A DNA stretch of 64,000 nt from Vespa crabro (lineage: Eukaryota; Arthropoda; Insecta; Hymenoptera; Vespidae), in assembly GCF_910589235.1 (NCBI RefSeq), contig NC_060971.1, forward strand, positions 4,620,826-4,684,825, written 5' to 3'. The notes under the pieces were generated by a model. The model had not been told where the DNA came from. It did no database searches and worked only from the letters and a program-made list of their open reading frames with translations. Of the stretch, positions 56,387-64,000 are shown in pieces (the stretch's first letter is position 1; each line of letters opens with the position of its first letter). Position numbers and translations under genes: made by a program.

Positions 56387-57322
56387 TGGTGATGGTGGTG
56401 GTATAAGATAGTACCTCGTATAACGAAGATACGTACGAAACGAGAAAAGTTACGAACGAACTAAGTTAGCTTGAACGTTCGCAGCTTCGAAATATGATTT
56501 GTAAGTTTATTTAGCCAAGTAGAGGAGATCAGAGTGCGGTCAGACTCGTCTGGAACACCCTTCGTATTATGTCGAAAGATGTTCTATATCCCCCACCCCC
56601 CATCATCATCACGTTCTTTTTCGTTATTTCTTCTTAATTTTTTGTTTTTTTCTTCTTTTTCATTAAACATTAGACAAATCATACTAAACTGAAATGAAAT
56701 ATAATGTTTGACGCAAAGTGGTTCCGAGGGTTTGAGCAAACGATATGTATATTTTTGATCAGCCCCTAAAAGCTATCTCAATTATTTCAGATCTATGAAC
56801 ATCGATACATGAATTTCTCCCTCCCTCCCTCCCACCCTCACTCCCGCTCTCTGTCACTTCCATCCGCCATTCTTTTTTTCCCCTTACGCTTTTTTTCTTT
56901 CCTCTTCTTCTTTTTTTTTCCTTTTTTTCCCCTTTTTCAGGTGTTTTTTTCTCCCCACCTCACCTCCTTCTTTTTTTTCAATTTTCACCTTCCACGACGA
57001 GCTGAACGAGCTTATGATCGCATCATACGCGTTACGTCAAATTAAAGAGCAACAGGTGTCCCCCGCGAGCTGATCATTCGATGTATACCTACTACGCGCT
57101 AAAATCCCAGCAGATCGTTGTAATTCTTTCGATTTCGTACTTAATTCAACGAGTTGTTAGAAATGAATGATACGTAATATTGCAAAATCGTTAATATCAT
57201 TTAAAACATTTCTTCATCGATAGAGATATCAATGGAGAACGAAATGTTAAATAAATATCATTGTAAAATTGGAAATTTTATCGACGAAATACGACGTAAA
57301 ATTCATTAGAAAATCTATTCCA

Positions 57323-57326
<4 letters not shown>
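56387..57326. other. Unique sequence with T-rich patch
   Basis: T/C-rich at about 56865-56975; otherwise unique. No gene seen. Confidence 0.5.
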
Positions 57327-57391
<65 letters not shown>

Positions 57392-57410
57392 AGATATACA
57401 TATATATATT
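57327..57410. repeat. (TA)n and (GATATA)n array
   Basis: Pure TA at about 57331-57374 passing into ATAGAT hexamers. Confidence 0.95.
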
Positions 57411-57689
57411 AAAATCTTAGAATTAAAATCTTTTTTTTCTTTTTCTTTTCTTCGCAAAACCCGTTCTTTCGTGTTTCAAAAATAATGAATATCAATCTAG
57501 TTGACATTTAGAATAATGTCAGAGTGCAAAGTTCAAGAGAATCTTTTAAAGTGAAATTGATATACTATGGCGTACTTGTGAAAGCGTAAGCGCGCGCGGG
57601 CACACGTCCGCCCAGACGCGGACACGGACGCGGGTGATGCGTAGAAACACGTTCTATCAGAGCGACCTTAACCATTCTTAGCAAGGACG
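57411..57689. other. Unique sequence
   Basis: AT-rich, then GC-rich near 57585-57640. Nothing recognised. Confidence 0.5.
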
Positions 57690-57737
57690 AAGAGAAGAGA
57701 AGAGAAGAGAAGAGAGACAGAGAGTGAGAGAAAGATC

Positions 57738-57779
<42 letters not shown>

Positions 57780-57781
57780 GA
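57690..57781. repeat. (AGAGA)n and (GA)n array
   Basis: AGAGA pentamers at about 57690-57716, then GA. Confidence 0.95.
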
Positions 57782-57900
57782 CGAGTGCACGTCACTGTCG
57801 GTGCCGACAACGTCACGGAGGCGCCTCTAATGACGTCAGTGCCGTACCGAATGAGATTAGGTTCGCGCGCTAGTCTTTATTTGCGGCCCACGCATTCTAT
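57782..57900 (+). promoter_or_regulatory. CRE cluster
   Basis: ACGTCA occurs at 57789-57794, 57810-57815 and 57833-57838. The last lies within a full palindromic TGACGTCA (57831-57838). Spacings of 21 and 23 bases put the sites on the same helix face. A CREB/ATF-type regulatory element is a reasonable inference. Confidence 0.4.
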
Positions 57901-58162
57901 CTCTTTCTCGTTTGTACGCTCAAATAAGAAAAGTTCATGTCCTATACGTATAACGTTAATTAATATTTCCCGAGTAATCTTCGACGAATGTTATATTATC
58001 GGCCAAAGAAAGAAAGAAAAAAGAAAAAAAAAAAAGAAAGACAGCCAGTAACTTCAAATAATATGATAAAACATTATTTGAAAAAATTCAGAAATTAATA
58101 TATATTAGATTGTAGTAGGAAAAAAAGAGAAAGCAAAAGAAAAGAAGAAAACTATATCGTCT
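57901..58162. other. Unique AT-rich sequence
   Basis: A-rich patch at about 58010-58040. Nothing recognised. Confidence 0.5.
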
Positions 58163-58163
58163 G

Positions 58164-58198
<35 letters not shown>

Positions 58199-58208
58199 AT
58201 ATATATAA
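58163..58208. repeat. (TA)n(TG)n array
   Basis: TA passing into TG and back. Confidence 0.95.
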
Positions 58209-59065
58209 ATTAGATCGTGAAATTTAGAAAACTTTTCTTCTTCTTTTCGTCTATAAACACCAGTGTAAGCAGATAGCATTGACCCACTCAAAGAGAGACT
58301 AATACGTCCGTCGAACTTTCTTTTTTTCTTTTTTCTTTTTCTTTTTTCTTTTTCTTTTTTTTTCTTTTTTTGCAACTCAAAGTCTTCGAACTATAGAATA
58401 ACTATGGACGATGCGTGAAGTACTTATTTACGAACGTGTATTTTATTACGAATATACCTACTTACATACATGACCGTGCAAACGAAAGATGTCCATCGGT
58501 ATTATTATAACTTTACCTTGTGGTCTTTTTTGTGACGAAAAAAAAAAAAAGAAAAAAGAAACAAAATAAAATCCCTAATACGTCGTTTTTGTTTTCGACG
58601 CGTGGACACGGGTCCACGTCATAAATTCAACCCCATCCTTCATCCCTTTCTCTCTAACTCCCTCTCACCCTAAGGGAGACCGACTACATTTTTAAAAATC
58701 TTAAATGACAACAGGGCACCTATGCCAATGTTGTAATTTATTCTCTCTCTCTCTCTCTATTTTTTCTCTTTGTTAAATTTCTAGTCGATACCTCCCGTAA
58801 TAATGTATCTCGTATTTCAGATAGAAAAAGCGCTTTTATTTATTTTGTTAAACATTCAACTGGCCCATCGTCAATCCGCCATGCTATAATAAAATATTTT
58901 TCCTAAGTGTTAGACATTGTTACACGTGATATTTAACATTAGATACGATGTAACATTACGACGATATTTCTCGATTATGCATCGTTAAAGTTCTCTTTAA
59001 GAGATGCATTCGTATGGGATATACTTTGTATTATAAATATTCTCGTAGAGAAAAGAAAGTAAGAG

Positions 59066-59070
<5 letters not shown>
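58209..59070. other. Unique sequence with T-rich tract
   Basis: T-rich at about 58318-58372 and an A-run at about 58538-58560. No gene seen. Confidence 0.5.

Positions 59071-59113
<43 letters not shown>
59071..59113. repeat. (GA)n microsatellite
   Basis: GA array of about 42 bases. Confidence 0.95.
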
Positions 59114-59115
<2 letters not shown>

Positions 59116-60029
59116 GAACAATTGAATTAGTTAAAAAGAAAAAAAAAAAAAAAAGAAAACAAGGAGTAAGAAAATAGCATTTCATTACAAAGAAAATCAA
59201 AGGAACTTTCAGGTGATATTCCTGACTTGACTCCAGTTCTCATTTAAGATATTTAAGATTGTCGTCGTCCTCCTACCCCCTTTTTCTCCTTGTCGACCTT
59301 TTGCCCGCTTCATCTCCTCTCTATCAACCCCTTAAAATGTGTGAATACATGACAAGGATCCGTCCATTTCGAAAACAAAATTGACCTGTCCGTTGGAAGT
59401 TCGTCGAAAAAAAAAAGAAAATAAAAAAAGAAAAAAGAAAAAAAAAAAGAAAAAGGAAAAAGAAGTAAAAAAAATCCCTAGAGATTTCGTAATAATACTG
59501 CTGGACGTTTCCCGTTAGCGTTCTTTTTTTTTCTCTTTTTCTCTTTTTTCTTTTCTTTTTTTTCCCCTTTCTTTCCCTTTTTTATTTCTCTTTCCTTTCT
59601 CGTATCACACTCGACAACAGAATTTATTTTCTCTCTCTCTCTCTCTCTCCCTTTCTTTCTCGCGTGCGTCGTAATAGAAATAGAATTAGCTTTGATGATC
59701 GATTGTACCTTAAACAAAAAAAAAAAAAAAAAAAAAAAAGAAAAATACGTTCATTCTCTTCGATTACTATTTTCGTGATAAACATAAATGAGATAATTTA
59801 AGATTCGACGCATGTCCTTCATGGATAGGATAGAGACTACCGCCATCGATGCATATCCCTCTATTCTCTGTTATATTCCGCATCGGTAGTGTATAGACCT
59901 ATATACACATTCTATCTACATATATATTACGTATATAAATATATCTATATACGCGCGCATATTCGTATGCACATTGTGTATATGTACGTATGTATGTATA
60001 TACATATGTACGACGTGATACGGAACGAG

Positions 60030-60033
<4 letters not shown>
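59114..60033. other. Low-complexity and unique mixture
   Basis: A-rich at about 59134-59160, 59405-59475 and 59716-59740; T/C-rich at about 59523-59602 and 59628-59660. Unique segments between carry nothing recognised. Confidence 0.6.
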
Positions 60034-60070
<37 letters not shown>

Positions 60071-60102
60071 AAAGGGAGAAAAAAAGAAAAAAATGAAAGA
60101 AT

Positions 60103-60134
<32 letters not shown>

Positions 60135-60137
60135 AAT

Positions 60138-60172
<35 letters not shown>

Positions 60173-60315
60173 AGGAACGAACATGGACGAACATGAACGA
60201 ATATGAACGAACATGAACGAACATGAACGAACATGAACGAACAAGAGAAAAAGAGAAAGAAAAAGATAGAAAAAGAGGGAGAGAGAGAAAGAAAAAGATA
60301 AAGAAAGAAAGAAAT
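60034..60315. repeat. (GA)n/(GAAA)n purine block
   Basis: GA, GAAA and AAAGA arrays interrupted by the ten-base minisatellite at 60175-60245. Confidence 0.95.
60175..60245 (+). repeat. Ten-base minisatellite
   Basis: Seven tandem copies of AACGAACATG with single-base variants (GACGAACATG, AACGAATATG). The 10-base period cycles all three frames, giving repeated VRSCSFMFVH-type peptides on the minus strand that are not real proteins. Confidence 0.95.
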
Positions 60316-60735
60316 TCGTTGTCGGTGCGAGTAACCAACCAACCAACCAACCAACCAACGGCATAAATCGGCCGAAGGGAAAAGTTTTTGGGCGCGGAGT
60401 GTTAGCAGTCGGTATCTTGCACGGCGGCGTCGCCAGCGACGCGGTGCCGGCGTCGACGAACGCGTATATATACATAGGTGTTATACATACGTAGGTACAT
60501 ACAAATATACATACATACATATGTAGATACATACCAACATACGTAGATACGTACATACCTACATACGTAAATACGTACGTACGTACGTATGTACGTACGT
60601 AGGGCCATATGTGTATGCGGTTTTATCTGGCGGTACTTGGGGATGTTGCGGGTTGATTTATCGCCTGTCGTTGCCATGGAAACCTCAGCGTGACCGGCTT
60701 GCGCGACACCCTCATATCCGAGTCGACTCTGCTTG
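60316..60735 (+). promoter_or_regulatory. Unique island with a perfect X-box
   Basis: Contains (AACC)n at 60330-60355, a GC-rich hairpin (GCGTCGC-CA-GCGACGC, 60427-60442), a TACG/TACA array (60480-60605) and GTTGCCATGGAAAC at 60670-60683, a full RFX X-box. CTCA and GTGACC follow immediately. Bracketed by GA on the left and CT on the right, like the X-box island at 49.2 kb. Confidence 0.4.
60480..60605. repeat. (TACA)n/(TACG)n array
   Basis: TACATACG-type tetramers passing into a self-complementary TACG run at about 60571-60600. Confidence 0.9.
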
Positions 60736-60740
60736 CTTTC

Positions 60741-60786
<46 letters not shown>

Positions 60787-61035
60787 CTATCTATCTATCT
60801 ATCTATCTCTTTCTCTTTCTCTATTTATCTATCTGTCTCTCTTTCTCTTTCTTTCTCTGTCTCTCTCACTCGTTCGCTCGTTCGCTCACTCCCACTCTAC
60901 TCTTCGCTATCATCGTCTCACGGTTTCTCTCACACTCTCTAATATATATATATATATTATATATATATAATATATATATACTTTATATATTCGTGTATAT
61001 GTTATGTATATGTATATATATATATATATATATAC
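60736..61035. repeat. (CT)n, (CTAT)n and (TA)n arrays
   Basis: CT at about 60741-60772, TA/CTAT to about 60806, CT-rich to about 60870, TTCG/CTCG units to about 60890, then TA-rich at about 60940-61035. Confidence 0.95.
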
Positions 61036-61809
61036 TTCGTATTTCGATCCTTTTCCCACCCGAAATTTTCATCTCTCTCGTTTACTACACCCCCACCTCC
61101 CTCGATCTCCTCACCGAGCCATTCTCTTCTCTTTCCTCTCCTCTCCTCTTCATTCCTCTTCCCGCCACTCCTCTCAGCGCTCCACTACATTCTCTTTTTA
61201 TCTCCTTCGCGAGCAAGCATCTCCCTCTCGCACTTTCCCATTTCCTTTTCATCCTTCTCCTCCTCCTCCTCCTCCTCCTCCTCCTCCTTCCTACTCTTTC
61301 GCTCTGCCTCTTTCGTATCTCCTATCCGTGTATCTTCTCGCTCCCACCGCTCCTCCTTATCACCATCCTCTTTCTTCGTTACCCTCTCTTCCCGCTTTTA
61401 CCTTTGTCCCACTCTAACCTCATCACTATGACGTCTCGACGTTCGTTCCCTCTCTGTTTCTCCGATTCTCTCTTACGTCTCTCCCACTCTCTATCTTTCT
61501 TTTCATCTCTCTTTCTTTCTTGTTCTCTCTATCTCTCTCTATCTCTTCCTATCTATTCATCTCTCTTTCTCTCCGTCTATATCTCTCTCGCTCCCTCTCT
61601 TTCTCTCTCCCTACCTCTGTTTCTCTCTCTCTCTCTCTCTCTCTGTTTCGAGGTTGCTTTACCTCCCCCAACCCACAGATCTCATCCCCCTTTTACAGTT
61701 TCTCTCGCTTTCTCACTCGCTTATATATACCTCGCTGGAGAATTGTCCCCTCTCCCTTCTTCCTTCATCTCTCTCGCTTCCGAACTCTCTACACCTCCTA
61801 CATACATAC

Positions 61810-61857
<48 letters not shown>

Positions 61858-61898
61858 GTACATATATATATATAAATGTACATACATATCTATATACA

Positions 61899-61936
<38 letters not shown>

Positions 61937-62985
61937 CTGTCTGCTCGTCCCTTCTCTCTTCTCTTCTCCGCAGTCTATCTTCTTCTCGTTTCCTTTTCTT
62001 CGTATTTTTTTCTCCCCCTTTTTCCCAACCCTTCTCTTTCTCTACCCTCTCTCTCTCTCTCTCTCTCTCACCTTCTTTCTCTCTCTTTTACTCCCTGCTT
62101 GTCTCTCTTTCCCCATCGACCTCTTGCTTCCTCCATTTCTCGTTGTCCCATCCCATTCTCTGCCGCTACCTTCTCCTTTCTCTTTTGTACTTCGGCCCAT
62201 AACCACCGTTGCTCTCCTTCGCTTCCCATCCTCCTCCTCCTCCTCCTCCTCCTCCTCCTCCTCCTCCATCTCATCCTCCGCTTCCTCCACCTCATCCTTC
62301 TCTTCCTCCTCCACCTCTTCCTACTACTACTACTACTACTCCCTTGGGCAACTCTCTTTCTCTTTCTCTCTCTCTCGATCCTTCCCGTCCTCCCTCCCTC
62401 CTTTCCTCCCACCTTGATGCTCGCTCTTCATCGTGGTCACCCACTCTCTCTCTTTCTCTCTTTCTCTCTCTCTACCCATTGCTTCCATCCCTCTATTCTC
62501 ATCTTCTCTCCGATATGCACCCCTTGCCACTATCAGTCTCTACTCTTACGCGCAAGGTTGAAAACTCTCCTCCCTACCCTCCCTCCCTCCCTCCCCCCCC
62601 CCTGGAGAACGTCAAGGAGCCGACTACTGGCAGAATTCTGTTCAAAGAAAAACTCCTTCGTACTTACCCCTCTCGCTTTTCTTTTTTCCTCTTCCTCTCT
62701 CTCTCTCTCTCCTCTTCTTCTTCTTCTTCTTCTTCTTCTTTCTCCTCTTCCTCTTGATTCTTGTTCTTCTTCTTCTTTTACATCTTCCTCCTCCTCCTCC
62801 TCCTTTTCCTCTTCTTTTTTCCTTTTTCTCTTTCTTCACCTCTCTCTCTCTCTCTCTCTCCTCTCTCTATCTCTTTATCTCTATTTATCTCTCCGTTCAT
62901 CTCTTTCTTTTCTTTTCTTTTCTCTTTTTCATCCTTCTTTCCTTCCTTTCATCTTTTATTCCTTTTTGTCCTTTCCCCTTTAACC
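61036..62985. repeat. ~2-kb homopyrimidine-rich domain
   Basis: The plus strand is almost entirely C and T. It includes (CCT)n at about 61256-61288 and 62230-62267, (CTA)n at about 62319-62340, (TTC)n at about 62716-62741 and several CT arrays, plus a TA island at 61810-61932. Frames of 575 and 487 codons span it only because stop codons need A or G. Composition is Ser/Leu/Phe/Pro throughout and no domain is present. Confidence 0.9.
61807..61932. repeat. (TA)n arrays within the pyrimidine domain
   Basis: TA at about 61811-61852 and 61903-61932 separated by TACA/TATA variants. Confidence 0.95.
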
Positions 62986-63653
62986 AAACACGACTCGAAA
63001 CGATTATCTAACGTTCGTACGTCTCGCGTCTTTCCCTTCGTCCTCATCGTAAGTATTCATCGACGACTACTGATGTCGAATGTACGTAAACACGTACATA
63101 TATACATTCTCTTAGGAAATATTGATTCCGAAACGGTAAATCGCGTTATAAGAGTCCTCGTTATTGGTCCAAATGAAATACGTGTGAATAATATGATAAT
63201 TCGGCCAATCAAATTTAGTCTCTTATGTCGTGACGCAAATTTTGTACGTTATAATTATTATTAATTTTATACCAGGTTGAAAATATATCGTCGCTTAGAT
63301 CGTTACGTTTCATTTGAATTGTTATATAGATTAAATATAATCGATTCGTCGAATATTATTACTTTTATTTTTTATCGATATACATCGACGATAATTATAT
63401 TTCATAAAAGTATTTAAAATTTTTTGAAAATATATGTTAAGAATCGTTGATGGCATCGAAGCGACACCTAGGAAAAACTTTTATCGACGAAGAGAACTTC
63501 ATTATCGACGGATTATTACGGAATAAAATCTCGAATTATCTATTATGTTCGATAGAGCGCGCAATATCGAAGAAGGATAAATAAGGTTTCTAACCTATCG
63601 ACGGTAAGCACGAACTTAGTCTACCTCATTTATTCTCCTTAGTAAATATTTAT
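62986..63653. other. AT-rich unique sequence
   Basis: Unique DNA with TATCGATA at 63373-63380. No gene seen. Confidence 0.5.
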
Positions 63654-63894
63654 ATAGGTTGGACCAAATATTTCTATATAATCCAAAACTTTTTAAGCGA
63701 TTTTAAAAATCAATTACACTTTTTCCAGACTTTTCCAGCTAACTTCTTTTCTTTTTAGATAGTAAAATTACAAGCGTAGAACATTTTTATAATAAAAGGC
63801 GAAAAAAGAAATGGAAAGATTAATAATATAAGAAGTTCGCATAAAAGAGTAATCGATTTTTAAAATCATGTGAAACTTTTGGCCGAACCTTGTA
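63654..63894. mobile_element. Mariner-like MITE remnant
   Basis: The left end TAGGTTGGACCAAATATTTC (63655-63674) mirrors the right end, which reads AAGGTTCGGCCAAAAGTTTC on the minus strand (ends about 63892). A further inner block, GATTTTAAAAATCAATTAC (63699-63717), is matched in inverted orientation by GTAATCGATTTTTAAAATC (63849-63867). TA lies at both outer edges. No transposase frame is present, so this is a non-autonomous or decayed copy of about 240 bases. Confidence 0.6.
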
Positions 63895-63920
63895 AAATTT
63901 CCTTTTATTTTAATCATACA

Positions 63921-63923
<3 letters not shown>

Positions 63924-63963
<40 letters not shown>
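63924..63963. repeat. (TA)n microsatellite
   Basis: Uninterrupted TA array of about 40 bases. Confidence 0.95.
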
Positions 63964-63965
<2 letters not shown>

Positions 63966-64000
63966 TGCCAATATTATCTATTCGCTGTTTATATTTGTAT

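Noticed and set aside
60690..62417. 575-codon plus-strand open frame
   Set aside because: Lies on a nearly pure C/T strand, where stop codons (which need A or G) are rare. Residues are Ser/Leu/Phe/Pro/Tyr/Ile runs matching the repeats, with no domain. Neighbouring frames are equally open.
61520..62983. 487-codon plus-strand open frame
   Set aside because: Same pyrimidine-strand artefact in another frame of the same DNA.

Overview
This window looks like gene-poor nuclear DNA from an insect. I see no operons, ribosome-binding sites, phage or IS elements. Instead there is unique sequence with abundant CpG, AT-rich stretches, and very dense microsatellites: (GA)n/(CT)n, (TA)n, (GATA)n, (GAAA)n, CpG-containing triplets (ACG/TCG)n and tetramers (TTCG)n, and (CG)n runs. 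Undepleted CpG together with such long simple repeats suits a hymenopteran (ant, bee or wasp). That assignment is inference; no taxon-specific gene is visible.

I recognise no protein-coding gene, rRNA, tRNA, snRNA or known microRNA. The long open frames (up to 575 codons near 60.7-62.4 kb) are artefacts of pyrimidine- or purine-only strands, which can hardly contain stop codons. A few short unique frames have splice-like or signal-peptide-like features (16366, 23510, 28884, 29915). They are listed only as weak exon candidates.

Layout. 0-6 kb: unique DNA with CT arrays, a degenerate AT-rich minisatellite at 2.1 kb, a TA array at 2.6 kb and a TCG array at 5.1 kb. 6-13 kb: the densest purine block (GA, GAAA, GAA, GAC arrays) around a repeat-poor stretch at 7.4-8.6 kb. 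13-24 kb: unique DNA with GC-rich islands (14.9-15.2, 18.2-18.6, 22.9-23.3 kb). 24-33 kb: TTCG, CT, GATA, GTAT and triplet arrays, with coding-like patches near 29-30 kb. 33-42 kb: the most repeat-poor part, with candidate regulatory islands at 33.85-34.15, 37.9, 38.1-38.4 and 41.85-42.07 kb. 42-46 kb: a (GA) array over 100 bp long and a tandem C-rich core repeat interleaved with GA/TA/CT arrays. 46-60 kb: alternating homopurine, homopyrimidine and TA arrays with unique islands, including an RFX-type X-box at 49.2 kb, a second member of the C-rich core family at 55.6 kb and a helically phased CRE cluster at 57.8 kb. 60-63 kb: a perfect X-box followed by about 2.2 kb of nearly pure pyrimidine strand. 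63-64 kb: AT-rich DNA with a mariner-like MITE remnant.

The most plausible roles are cis-regulatory DNA spread through a gene desert or a long intron. The signals most worth testing are the two X-box islands that share extra motifs, the phased CRE triplet, the C-rich core family tied to microsatellites, and the recurrent GA-island-CT arrangement.
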